Origin: Polydactylus sextarius
Lineage: Eukaryota; Chordata; Actinopteri; Polynemidae
Assembly: GCA_016801845.1 (NCBI GenBank)
Contig: CM028923.1
Span: forward strand, 9,604,501 to 9,668,500
DNA: 64,000 nt
Direction: 5' to 3'
Under the pieces are notes generated by a model that saw only the letters and a program-made list of their open reading frames with translations, searched no databases and had not been told where the DNA came from. Position 1 is the stretch's first letter. Each line of letters opens with the position of its first letter. The position numbers and the translations under genes were made by a program. Below are positions 13,391 to 42,810 of this stretch, in pieces.

Positions 13391-14108
13391 TGATCACTCC
13401 TAACTCAGCTAAGTCAAATCCGGTGCAAACTGACCTCAGCTGCTTTAGCCTCCCATCTGTGTGACTCACCTCCGTCACTGAAGACTTTGAAAGAGTTTTG
13501 AAATTTGCAGTCGCGATGCGCCGCGAGGCCTCCGCTTCAAATCACCTGCGATGACACAAAATCGGATACGTAAATATACGTGCCCTGTTATCGAAGGCCA
13601 TTACACCTTCGCCGCCTGCTGTTGTCATGTCGACCCTCGGGGCCCCGAGTGGAATTTATGACCGTAGTTTAATCACCAACACATGATGGAGATGTGATTA
13701 TTTACAGTTTATCCTTGAGCCTGACTCATCTGCACTTTAAAGCATCAACGGTAATTTCCTCATAAATTCCTGATAGATTTCAACACAGAAATTTAGTACA
13801 GGTCATGAGACAAGGATGTGTGGCGCTTTACAGGAAGGAAATCTGACAAACGAAAGAAATCATCACTGTAAGAGGATTTTATTCACTTAAAAAAAAAAAA
13901 AAAGATGAGGAACGCTGACACTTTCAATGTCATCCTTTCTTGATTCTGAGGTCACACCTCTCTTTAAACCACGCTGTGATGGTAGATGATGCACTTTGAT
14001 CTGAAGGGGGCAGACGTAGGGAAACAAAAGTGGAGGCTGGCCTAAGTTTAGCATTACAAACCCCCGCCCCTCTCTTCTTCGCTCATGTTAAATACTAAAA
14101 CTTGAGCA
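12851..14108. other. intergenic region between kdm5a and slc6a13-like
   Basis: No gene seen. It contains A/T runs, a (GT)n microsatellite at about 13355-13388 and a short GC-rich stretch near 13610-13660. The right end grades into the slc6a13-like promoter. Confidence 0.6.
13355..13388. repeat. (GT)n microsatellite
   Basis: Perfect GT dinucleotide run of about 34 bp in the kdm5a/slc6a13-like intergenic region. Confidence 0.95.
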
Positions 14109-14174
14109 TTTATAACAGATAAACCTCCCGGGACTGCTTCAGTCTTGACACGAGAGTCACACGCCACCGCAGCT
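14109..14174 (+). promoter_or_regulatory. slc6a13: TATA-like core promoter and 5' UTR of slc6a13-like
   Basis: A TATA-like 'tttataac' at 14109-14116 lies 59 bp before the ATG, so a start near 14140 would give a short leader. The leader runs directly into the 7-nt first coding segment. Position and motif only; not tested. Confidence 0.4.
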
Positions 14175-17100
14175 ATGAAAGGTGAGTCCTATATGTAGAT
14201 GCAGATTTTCACATCGAATCTCTGAACCGTTTTCTGTCATTGAAGTCATTTATTTTGATTTTTTATTTTAAATTTTATTGCTGCATTTGTTTTATTTATT
14301 ATGAAAAGGTTCTGTTGCACTTAACTGAAACAGCTGCAGTTTCTAGAGTGCAAAAGCTCAAAACTGTATAGTTTATAAAAGGTGAAAATAAGTCATTATG
14401 CACATTTTTGGTCTTTTAATACCCTCTTTTACATTAATAACGCTTTAAAAACAAGTTGCAAACTCTGCAGCTGCAATCGTTTATTATCTTTGTTGCCTTT
14501 CTTGGACATCTTGACCACTTTGCTCCAGTTTAGGCATCAACCAGCTTCAGTATTACTCATCATATGTATTTGATTTCTGCAGGCGACGCTTCTAAAGCAG
14601 GCCTCCAAAACGGCACCAACCGAGCCAAGGACCTACTGCCCCCCTCGGAGGAAAAGATGGAGGAACGCGGTCAGTGGAGCAACAAGATAGAGTTTGTCCT
14701 GTCGGTTGCCGGCTCAATCATCGGCCTGGGCAACATGTGGCGCTTCCCTTACCTCTGCTACAAGAACGGAGGAGGTGAGAATGAAAACATGCATTAAAAT
14801 CATTAGTAAACACATGCAAACTTAAACATGTATTCCCTTGCAGGACACTTGAGAACATTTTCAGAATGAAAACTCAACCTCAGATGTTAGAATGACCCGA
14901 TCTTAGCTGAAGTAAATAAAGCACATGTATATAAAGACTCTTAATTACCCAAAGTGTGTGTTTTCCCTCATATGGTTTTGGACATGTCTGTGTAGTTGCT
15001 AAATCGGACGCTGCCTTCTCTCCCGTGGGGTGGTGAGGTCAGGGTTCAGGGCCGAGCCGGGTCAGACAGCTGTTGTTGCTCCTTGCTCACAGCAGCTGTC
15101 CCCGCGGAGAGGCGGAAATCTGAGCACGGAAAACATCCTCGGACGTCTGACGGGACGTAAAAAGACAATAACCTGACCTGAGAGCGGTGGCAGCGCCTCA
15201 TTAAGACTTACAATACAACTTCAGATTGTGCTCAGGCTTTCATTATTGCGTATCGTCTGGCATTATTACATTAGATTGCAACCTTGCATTTCTTTTGTTC
15301 AAAACCGGGTTAATCTGGTCGAAATCAAAGATTACACCAATGCACAAACAAGCAGCAGCATGTTAAGTCAGAGAGGAAAAATGTAATGGGTAACAGTTAG
15401 TCCAAGACAGAAACAGAAAGACTTTGCTGTCTTCATACATGATCTTTTGTCTTAACCGAGGATTAAGAGTTTACATAAATGGATGTCCGATGATCCTTGA
15501 TTTTTTCCAAACTCAGGTGCTTTCCTCATCCCCTACCTGATCTTCCTGTTCACCTGTGGTGTCCCCGTCTTCTTCCTGGAGACGGCTCTGGGTCAGTACA
15601 CGAGCGAGGGAGGCATCACCTGCTGGAGGAAGATCAGCCCTTTGTTTGAAGGTAAGAAAAGAGCAGAGGATCACCTCACAGAAACATGCAAAACAATTAG
15701 AAGGGCATTGAATCTTTCAGTCTGGAGGTGTGTGGAACCAGGGTTGATTATTTGTTCATACTCTTTTTACTTACATCATCTCTTCAGGTCTTGGTTATGG
15801 GACCCAGGTTATTGTAACTCTGCTGAACTTCTACTACATCATCGTTCTGGCCTGGGGGATTTTCTACTTGTCATTCTCCTTCTCTTGGGATCTTGCCTGG
15901 TCATCATGCAACAACACATGGAACACAGGTAAGACGTGTGCATCAACACACAACAGAGGTTCCCTAAAAAAATATCTTTCATATATTTAATATATCTTCC
16001 TTTATTTCCACAGAAAACTGTGTGGAGTTTCAGAGGAGAAACACATCAATCAACGCAACAGTCAACCCAAACATCACCTCTCCTGTCATTGAGTTCTGGG
16101 AGTGAGTGTCTAACCTTCTTCCTAATGATGTACCACTGATAAAATAACGACAATAAGTCAACTTTGTGTGTGTGTGTTTTTTAATTGCAGGAGAAGAGCG
16201 CTGAGAATTTCCCCGGGCATTGACCACATGGGCTCGTTGAACTGGGACCTCGCTCTTTGTCTGTTCATCGCCTGGGTCATGTGCTACTTCTGCATCTGGA
16301 AGGGGGTGAAATCCACAGGAAAGGTGGGTGAGAGGTGATTCAGAGCGATTGACCCTAATCTGCAAAGTCACTGAAACAACAAGGGGAAATAGCAGGTGAC
16401 CCCATTTCATGTGTTTGTTGTAACAGTTTGAGGGCATGTTGAAGATGACATCTGTTATCCTCTTGTTTATGTATGTAACATCGCTGTATGTGTGTGTGTC
16501 TATATAGGTGGTCTACTTCACTGCGACTTTCCCGTATGTGATGCTGATTGTGTTGCTGATCAGAGGCCTCACTCTACCTGGTGCTGGCATAGGCATCCAG
16601 TTTTACCTTTACCCTGACTTAGGTCGACTGGCAGATCCACAGGTAAATTTTAAAAAAAATATAGAAAATCTTCAACAAGAGGCTTTTTTCGTGGGCGATG
16701 GCGCACCAGGTGCAAATATCCCATAGTTCTCTGCAGCGGGGGGCCATAGTTTCTGCTGGGTCCATCTGCTCTCCATGAAAAGAGGGGCCAGGACCCCGCT
16801 GGGACAGTAAACAACAAGCTCTACCAGGACCGTGTCTCGTCACATCGCGTCCAGCGAAACGTCCAATCAGACAGCCTTAAAACATTGAACAAATATCTGT
16901 CTGTTATTATTTTGTCGCCTCCGACCGGCTCAACCCGGCCTCATCCTGCCTCATCTTTTTGGCTCAAAATCACTTCCGCTAATGTCTGACAGTTCATTCG
17001 TCTTCGTCTTTGTCGCCAAAATACGTCTGAATCAGCTTTCTGCTTGTTAATCAGTGTCGAGACAATCAAGAACAAACAAGACTTTTAACGGTTTATTATT

Positions 17101-18056
17101 GTGCAACTGTGTTAGTCAATGATTATGGAGGTGAAAACTCACTCGCACGTGAATTCCTCTGGATTATCTAATCACTGTATAGCACGTTTGAGTGCATACA
17201 TTAGCCTAAGTACATCAGTATGTGTTTTAAATTCAAATTAAAGCAGCTTTTTATTTATTTATTTATTTTTTTTCAATTAGGTGTGGATGGATGCCGGCAC
17301 CCAGATCTTCTTCTCTTATGCCATCTGTTTAGGGTCATTGACAGCTCTGGGCAGCTACAACAAATACAACAATAACTGCTACAGGTGCATAAGTAAACAA
17401 AGATCATCATCATGCTGTAAAATGACACTGAAAATATAACATTTGTTTAAAAAAAAAAACTCTTCTGTCTTTTGCAGAGATTGTCTCTCGTTGTGCTTCC
17501 TGAACAGCGGCACCAGTTTCGTGGCAGGTTTTGCCATCTTCTCCATCCTCGGTTTCATGTCTTATGAACAGAATGTTCCCATCTCAGAAGTAGCAGAATC
17601 TGGTGAGACTTGCATAAACTAACAAAAGATAAACAATAATATATTTTTGTCCCAAAGGTCAAAATTGATTTTTTTTTCTCTGCAGGTCCTGGCCTCGCCT
17701 TCATAGCCTACCCCCGTGCAGTGACCATGATGCCTTTCTCTCCGCTTTGGGCAGCCCTCTTCTTCATCATGATTGTTTTTCTGGGTCTGGACAGTCAGGT
17801 ATAAAGTCTTGAACTACTTTTAGATGATTTTAGAACTTTTATTTTCCGATACTAACAAGAACTGAACTACTGAACTCAACCGCCTCTTTTCCATCAGTTT
17901 GTGTGTGTTGAGAGCCTTGTGACGGCGATAGTCGACATGTACCCCGCTGTGTTCCGCCGTAAAAACCGCAGGGAGCTCTTCCTGTTGGCTGTTGTTCTCT
18001 GCTCCTTCCTCATGGGCCTAATCATGCTGATGGAGGTAGGTGGTCAAACTTTGGGA

Positions 18057-18104
<48 letters not shown>

Positions 18105-21057
18105 TACATGAGAAACTAATATCTGCAAGTATAAACACAATCTCACTGGGCACTAACAAGTAAAAATGACAACATTTGACCAATTATTGTCGCTTGTCAT
18201 GCTTTTCTCATTATATATGTTTTTTCCTGAAATGAAAATAAAATTAAATATCTCACATGAACATACTCACATGAGGAGGAGGAGGAGGAGGAGGGTAGCA
18301 CCTGATGGTTGTTTAGGGATGAACCAGGTCAGGCTGCTTTTATGATGTTGAAATCAGTTCTTCAACATAGTTGACATGGTTTCACCTCTGCACAGCTGGA
18401 AACATCAATGCTCTGCAGAGGTGTCAACAAGTCATCATTTTGTAAGTACAAGCAAGTCAAAGGTTTACGTCTCAGGTAAGTCTGTAGCATCATCACGCAG
18501 CCCCTCGTCTGATGTCTTCTACATTTTTGAGCTCCAGTGTTTTTTCAAGTCTCTTTCTCTCACTTTTTAAATAAATAAACTCTGCATGTAGAAAAGAAAA
18601 AAATGTTACATATTATATGAGGGTCATTCAAAAGGTTCTAAGCCTCACCCTAAAGGAGTTGGAGAAAAAAGACAGTTTATCACTCTTTTTTAGTATAGTC
18701 CCCCTTGACATCAATGCACTTGGTCCAGCGATGCTCAAGCATTGCAATCCCATCACAGAAGAAGGTGGAATCCTGGTCCTCCAAAAAATCTTCCAAAAAA
18801 TTCTCCACGGCACATATGACCTCATCATTGTTTCCAAAAAGGTGACCACGCAGGTGGGATTTGAGTTTAGGAAACAAGAAGAAGTCAGATGGAACCAAGT
18901 CTGGTGAGTAAGGGGGTTGAGGTAGCAATTCAAAGCCACATTTGGCTGCTTCAGCTACTGCAGCCTGAGCAGTGTGAACAGGCGCAATATCCTGAAGCAA
19001 AAGCACACCTGCCCTCAGCTTCCCTCTGTGTTCCCTCTGCGAATGTCCATTCATAGTTTTTCCTTTTTCTTGGTAGTCTATCATAATTACACCTTCAAAA
19101 TCCCAAAAAACAGAAGACATCACCTTGCCAACAGATGCTGTCTGCTTGAACTTCTTTGGGGGGGAGAACCACAGTGTTTCCATTGTTTGCTTTGAATCTT
19201 TGATTCAGGTTCAAAGTAGTGAACCCAAGTTTCATCTTGAGGAAATTCTCAGGATCAGCCTGGAAGCGAGTCAGAAGTGTTCTGGAAATGTCAACCCTCT
19301 TCAGCTTCTGTTCTGACATCAGTGTTCTGGGAACCCATCGTGCAGACAGCTTACTCATTACCAAGATCTCAGTTAAAATAGTGTGGACTGAACCAGAACT
19401 GAGGCCTATAGACTTGGCTATCTGCTGGACAGTAAGACGTCTGTCATCCAAAACCATGTGGTGAATGGCATCAACTTTTTCATCAGTGGTTGAGGTTTTT
19501 GGACGACCTGACCGGGGGTCATCTTCTGTGGTGTCCCTGCCCTGCTTGAATTCTGGAGCCTACTTCTTCACAATTAAATAGGACGAGGAATCCTCAGCAA
19601 GTGTCTGTACCATGTCCTCGTGAATTTCTTTGGGTGTCATACCTTTTTTTTTTTTTTGCAGATATTTAATGACTGCTCAAGCCTCTGTTTTGTCCATTTT
19701 TGGATTTTTCACACACCTCTCAACTTTGCATGTGCCTCACTTGCACAGAAATTAAGACAGAAATCTGAATTTGTTTTTCTAGCTTTATAAGAAGTGGTAG
19801 TGTGTTGCAAAAACAAAATTGTTCAGGTATGACTGTTTTTTCTGGGTGAGGCTTAGAACTTTTTGAAATGACCCTCGTATATGAATTAATGTTGCAATGC
19901 CTTTTGTTTCAGATGCAATGTGCTGACATTTATACCACTTGTACATGTACATGTGTGTTTTTATTATTACTGAATATGGTGTTTTACACTCAAACATATT
20001 TATATAAACAGGAGGGATTTCAGTTTATTTTCTCTCTACGAATCTGTTTTTTCCTGTGGTTTTTGTGCATAAACTGAACTGAGCTGAATTTTTTAAGTTA
20101 GTCCATTCGATTATTTAAATTACACTTAGCCTCTTTTATGTGAGAGCAAATGGATTATGTGTTAGTGGCTTTATTATCCCAGTATATTTATGTCTCAGTG
20201 TTTTATCTCTCTCTCTCTATGTCTGCAGGGGGGCATGTATGTCTTCCAGCTCTTTGATTACTATGCAGCCAGTGGCATGTGTCTTCTCTTCATGGCCATC
20301 TTTGAGACTGTGTGCATTGCGTGGGTCTATGGTAAGCTGTGTGATAATAGAGATGTACTATTAAAATCAAAGGAGAGTATTTGTCAGGCGCAGATTCAGC
20401 TGTGAGTTGCATATTAAAAGAAAAAAAAAAACCTTTTCTGTGTTTTTGCAGGTGCGGATCGCTTTTATGACAACATTGAGGACATGATTGGTTACCGTCC
20501 AGGACCTTACATCAAGTACTGTTGGTTGTTCTTCACCCCCGCCACGTGCATTGTGAGTATCAACAAACTAATGAAGTCGTATCATGACTTTTTAACCACA
20601 ACTGTGGCGTCCTCTGACTCCTCTCCCTCTGTTTCAACTTGTTTCTCCAGGGGACCTTTGCCTTCTCCCTCATCAAATACACTCCTCTAAAATACAACAA
20701 TGAGTATGTGTACCCGTGGTGGGGCTATGTGATTGGCTGGCTGCTTGCTCTCTCCTCCATGGTGTGCATCCCACTGTGGATGGTCTACAAGATCAGCACC
20801 ACCCAGGGGACGCTCCGAGAGGTAAAGAGTTATATAAACCTTTATAAGGGGACGGATCCAAGACCTGGTTCTGACAACTCTGTTAACACTAGTTTTATTT
20901 TCTACAGCGCATCCGGCTGCTCATCACACCATCTGACAATTTGCCCAAAACCAAGAGGGAGCAAGAGAGATTACTGGCCATCTTTGCTCCTGAAGGAGAC
21001 GCCACCGTGACCAGAAATGGCTACTCTCCGGTTTCAGAGAGAGACTCCAACTTATGA
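14175..21057 (+). CDS. slc6a13: Na+/Cl--dependent GABA/betaine-type transporter (SLC6A13-like)
   Basis: Twelve-helix plasma-membrane SLC6 symporter that moves GABA, taurine or betaine-like substrates with Na+ and Cl-. Coding exons: 14175-14181, 14583-14774, 15517-15651, 15788-15928, 16014-16101, 16191-16323, 16508-16642, 17281-17384, 17478-17602, 17686-17798, 17898-18035, 20229-20331, 20452-20552, 20651-20821, 20908-21057; all phases agree, giving 611 residues. The first exon codes only Met-Lys plus one base. Family marks are the TM1 GLGNMWRFPYL block, the ETALGQYTS loop, a Cys-Asn-Asn...Asn-Cys pair with N-glycosylation sites in extracellular loop 2, TM6 GTQIFFSYAICLG and TM8 LDSQF. Residues resemble human GAT2 (SLC6A13) most, with some BGT1 and GAT3 features, so the exact orthologue is open. 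Ser47 in TM1 is unusual: the equivalent residue is Glu in GAT2/GAT3/BGT1. Adjacent kdm5a supports SLC6A12/13 origin. Confidence 0.93.
14775..15516 (+). other. slc6a13: slc6a13-like intron 2
   Basis: 742-bp intron after the TM1 exon. Nothing recognisable beyond a mildly GC-rich patch near 15000-15190; no exon or clear repeat seen. Confidence 0.6.
16643..17280 (+). other. slc6a13: slc6a13-like intron 7, possible inserted element
   Basis: 638-bp intron. The segment at about 16680-17040 is markedly more GC-rich than its surroundings and could be a degraded mobile element, but I see no terminal repeats and cannot name a family. Confidence 0.4.
18060..18102. repeat. (CA)n microsatellite
   Basis: Perfect CA run of about 42 bp, starting 24 bp after the donor of slc6a13-like exon 11. 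Confidence 0.95.
18618..19877 (-). mobile_element. mariner-family DNA transposon, inactivated
   Basis: 1260-bp element in antisense inside slc6a13-like intron 11. Its ends are inverted repeats of about 33 bp (left starts TGAGGGTCATTC, right reads CGAGGGTCATTT inward on the other strand; both run on to TTCTAAGCCTCACCC), flanked by TA at 18616-18617 and 19878-19879, the mariner target duplication. The size fits a full-length mariner. It resembles the transposase part of SETMAR-type proteins, but no SET domain is present. Confidence 0.93.
18680..19700 (-). pseudogene. mariner transposase, frameshifted
   Basis: Remnant of a D,D34D transposase that cut and pasted the host element. Reading on the minus strand, an N-terminal helix-turn-helix part lies at about 19700-19200 and contains two in-frame stops (one after MDKTEA, one replacing the usual Trp after VKK). 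A frameshift near 19230 puts the first catalytic Asp (DETWVH) in another frame from the upstream part. The C-terminal half, 19183-18680, keeps the second Asp in QDIAPVHT and the third in SPDLVPSD with exactly 34 residues between them, the mariner signature. It cannot make active enzyme as it stands. Confidence 0.9.
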
Positions 21058-21900
21058 GGTCCGCCCCTGATTGTGACATGTCCGGGAGAGATGTGGTGGT
21101 TTTGATTCTGTAATTGACTTAGCTGCACCCTTCCTCACTGCAGGGAACAATACAACAAAACTGTCACCTTAATACATAAGATTCGTGGAGGACTCAGGAG
21201 ATCACAGGCCGACTGTTGGGGTTTGGCAGCACCTGTAGATTTCAGGGATGGCAGTAATGTGACAAAAGAAGGATAAAGAGAAAAAGAAAATTTAAAATAG
21301 TCTGACATTTTTTTTGGGGGGGGTTTACTTAGAAGTTTTAGTGAGGGGTGTTAAAGGGCATTTTATTCAGGGACAAAAGTAATTTGCTCTTTCCAAACAG
21401 AAATCCATTGATATTTTTTGACACATATTGTTCAGCTCTGCATTTCATTCAACGTCAGCTGAAATTTATGAGTCATATCATTTTGAAAAAATGGAATTTT
21501 TGTTTGTGATGCAGTCACATGAAAGTTTCAAGTTAAGTCTTGTCAGTCTGCAACGTAATGATGAGTTTTATACAAAATAAGCAATAGAACTGGTCAAACA
21601 TTTATTTCCACTGAAATGTGGGCTACATGTACTGTAAGCTGAATTTGACACTTCATGGCTATTCAGTCATATTTGTATCATATATTATATTATCATAATT
21701 GATTAGGAGATTGTTTTTTCCTGTTATATTTGTTATATTTGACATGAATAGACTGTGAAGATGCAGAATGCCAGTGAAAAATGATATATATACAGTAGCA
21801 GTGCAGTGAATTTAGGACTAACATGGTACATACATTGTAGTTTCATACTTTTTTTGTGTAATGTGAATCTTGTAAGTACGTTTTTAAATAAACATGCTAA
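21058..21900 (+). other. slc6a13: slc6a13-like 3' UTR with poly(A) signal
   Basis: AT-rich sequence after the TGA stop (21055-21057) ending at an AATAAA at 21887-21892. No reading frame of note. Confidence 0.7.
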
Positions 21901-22540
21901 TTTTAATGTTGTCTTGAATCATTTGCCTATTGGAAGTCCTTTATCAGCAAGCAAAGCATTATGGGAGGTGTAGGAAAACATTAGGGTGGATTGAAAATCT
22001 GTGTCATTGCCTGTGCAATGTTAAATTTAATTTTAGAATTTTTACATTTGTTTCTCATTTTATAAAAGTGCAACACGAGATTTTTGTAGCATCCTCTCAT
22101 CCTATTGATCAGAACATTATTAATTCATAATTTCACTTGTCTTACGCACTCATTTTATTTATTTATTTATTTTTGCACAGCAACAGCTTAGTTTGCAAAA
22201 TGTGATAATTGCTGCGCTTCCAGGCTGCTGTCAGCAAAATGCAGAAATTATTTGTTTTGCTGTTACACAGTGAAATTGTCTATGTTGTGACAAAAAAATC
22301 AGGTGTTTTAATTGGAAAGTTATGGATAAAAAAAACAGAAATATACAACAGGGTGCATTGTTAATTTATGTGTGAAATGTTGCCCCAATGTTATACAAAG
22401 GGACTGAGCTCATGTTAAAAAATGTCAGTTTGTAGCTGGTTGAGTCGGTTTTACATCCAGGAGGCTGTGCAGCCACAATGATGGAGCAATTTTGAAGCAT
22501 TTTTCTAGAATAAGTTTACCACGAGGTGTCACGCCGCTCC
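21901..22540. other. intergenic region between slc6a13-like and usp15
   Basis: AT-rich; includes a short (TTTA)n run near 22152-22172. No gene seen. Confidence 0.6.
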
Positions 22541-22649
22541 TGTCCTGTGGGCGGAGACGCTGATTGGCTGGAGCGGCGGCGTCACGTTCTACGTGCCTCG
22601 GTGACGCCCCACGCTTACCCACCATGCAGCGGGTGATGTCTAAGGAAAG
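22541..22649 (+). promoter_or_regulatory. usp15: usp15 promoter and 5' UTR
   Basis: GC- and CpG-rich, TATA-less. A GC box GGGCGG (22549-22554) is followed by an inverted CCAAT box ATTGG (22563-22567) and GTCACG/GTGACG sites that resemble CRE/ATF half-sites. An upstream ATG in a strong context (CCACCATGC, ATG at 22624) opens a 28-codon frame that overlaps the main start out of frame and ends at 22710. Confidence 0.6.
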
Positions 22650-40049
<17,400 letters not shown>

Positions 40050-40463
40050 CGACGAGGAGGACCTGAACGAGAACAGACGCAGGAAGAACGACAACGAGCA
40101 GCAGCAGCAGCAGCAGGAGGACGAGGAGGAAGAGGAGGAGGAAGAGGATGAGGAGGAAGACGAGGAGGAGGAGCAGGCGCCCAATCGAGACGTGGCCATG
40201 AAAACCAACTGAAGTCGGAAAGCCGAGGTGACGCTGACAAACGGAGAGAAAGAGAAGATATAGAGATAGAGAGAGACTGGGATCTTTCCATCTAAAGCCA
40301 TATGGACACACAGCATGGCAGCGGGCGCCACCGCTCCCGCCCGGCGGCTCGGACTCGGCCGCTCGGCAGGCGGAGCCGCCGCGGGGGGAGTGACGGCTTT
40401 TACGGTCGTGGTACGCTAAGAACTCTAAGAAATCAGGGCCCTCCTCTGTGGGTGGATCACTAA

Positions 40464-40495
<32 letters not shown>

Positions 40496-42810
40496 GTAAA
40501 GTGTGCGTGTGTGTGTGTGTCGCCACGTCCATTCGTTTAAGATTATCTCACCGAATGACACTGGGTATTGCTTTTGAGGCTTCACAGTATGTTATATACA
40601 TATATATGTATATATATATACTTTATTCTTTTTTGAGAGCAATGCATTGTGGGCTTATCATTTTAGTATCTTTTTGTAAATATTTTAAACACTGAATCAT
40701 ATTGGGATTTCATGATGCGTTGAAATATTTTGAAGTTGTACAATCACCAACCATCCACCTGTTGTTTGTTTTGTTTTTTTTCATGTATTGTCGCCAGACA
40801 AACTGCAATGACGTTGTCTCTCAGAGGTTTTTTTTTTTTTTTTTACTCCATACTCTAAAATAAAACACGTAGGAAGCTGCCTTTTTAGTCAACCAGCGGT
40901 ACAGTCTAGACTTAAAGTAGCGAGGTGACACCTTATTTTTTTTTTTTTTTATCGCGTCAAACGGCCAAACTGTCGCAGCTGTTTCACCTCGTGAACTTTA
41001 GCGACGCTTTTCCTTTTTCTTTTTTTCTGCCGCCTTTGTCGTTAATTTCTGTTTCTTTAAAAAAAAAAAACCTAAAATAAAAGCCCGATCGTCGTATTAT
41101 TCTGCTAGCTTTTGCGAAAAAAAAAACAAACAAAAAACAAACAAGGCTCTATTTGTGCTCTATTTAGCTGCAAAAAGAAAATCAGGTGAAGAGTTTTCAG
41201 AATCCTCCCTCCTTCCTCTTAGTGTTCAAATTTCTGTCTTAATCAAGTCGACGTCGTCTGCAGGGATTTGCAACAAATGTCTCCCCGTCTGCTCTTCCGT
41301 CTTGAGCTCCACCTTGAGCTCTTCTGTGCTCTTTTCTTCTCTTTCACACTGGAGGCGCCGCCGTGGCGTTAGGAAAAACAACCTGGGTAATGTCGCTGAC
41401 ATCAGATGCATCGTCCGCGTGTCTCGTTTGGTTTTGGATCACCTCGGCCTTAAAAAAACAAACAAACTAAAAGAAAAAAAAAAAAAAACTCTTGGTCTAA
41501 GACTCAAGTCGCCTTTTTCTTTCGGGTCTGGGAGGACACATCGCCTCCTGTCGTCACGTCCCGTTCTTTCTAAACACACACACACACACTCACTGACACT
41601 ACGATCGTCCACGTTGTTTTTGTGCAGTTGCGCCATTTTTAAAAAAAAAAAAACAAACAAAACCCACAAGAGGGCCAGAATGTATGCTGAATGGAATGAA
41701 CACTGACCAGATGTATGTGGTTGATGCCTTTTTTTTTTGATTCATTATAGGGCCAGATTTGTTTTCTTCCAAGATCCCTTTCTTGTTCTTTTGTTTTTTT
41801 TTGTTTTTTTTTTAGTAATGAGTGGGGCGGAGGGGGGGGTTCCCCTCACCTTTGATACTTAGCTGTATGAATTCATGGACACCTCTGAAACGTACAGGAG
41901 AGATGGGGGGGGTGCTTCTTTGTGGTCCTGAGCTTTGAGGATGGGTGAGGGAAGGGGTGTGAGGAGGAGGAGGAGATGGGGGAGAGAGAGAGAGACAAGC
42001 TGAAAACTGAGGGGTGAGTCTGCCTAAAAGGCCACTCAGCTTTTTCGGGATCATGATACAGTGATGATATTTTGTGGCAGATGGTTACAGGATATTCCTC
42101 CATCGACTATCCTCCATGATGGAGTTGTTTATGTTTTTTTTTTTTTTTTACTACCTGTTCTTTTCCATTGTAAACAGCATTAGCGTTAACCTGTTGTCGC
42201 CTCGAGAATATTAGACGTGTAACATGCCTTTATACGAGCGTCTCTGTGCTTCGACTCCAGTGGGCTTCGTTTAAACAATGGCGCCGCCTCGCTTCGATTT
42301 TGGGCGACTCACCCCTTCACCCCCACCCCAACCCCCACCCTCCCCACACCTGCCACCACCATCCCGTCTGAGTGAGATGTGATTGCTACTATAGGCTTAT
42401 ACAATTCTGTACATAAGAGTTCACTCTGTGAGTGCACATTTGATAAAAGTTTATTTATTTATATGTAAGCATTTAATAATAAACAGACAATATATTTAAA
42501 AGACCTCGGCAAGACCTTAAGTGTTGGAGAGGGAGGGGGGGGGGGTGGGGCGGACACATGAGTTTGCAAAAAAAAAAATGTCTTGCCTGCGCTCTTGTCA
42601 GGGAGGGAATATTTTTAGAAAAAAAAAATCAAAGGATGATTCTGTTGTTTTGGGACTTTTTTTGTAAAAAAAAAATCATTAAAAAAACATTAAAATTCAG
42701 ACATCCTTGCATGATGACATAACGGGGTTTACAGGTTTGGCTGCACTTGAGTTCACTTGGGTTTACATTTGAAATGTGCATGTGTATTTATACACAATCT
42801 TCAATAAAGT
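40050..42810 (+). other. usp15: usp15 3' UTR with two poly(A) signals
   Basis: Long AT-rich trailer with many T and A homopolymers, a GT run at about 40464-40520 and a (GGA)n/(GA)n patch near 41960-41995. AATAAA at 42478-42483 and another at 42803-42808 are candidate cleavage signals. Confidence 0.65.

Noticed and set aside
18680..19457. A SETMAR-like gene on the minus strand
   Set aside because: Only the mariner transposase part is present, with frameshift and stops, bounded by mariner ends and TA duplications; there is no SET domain.
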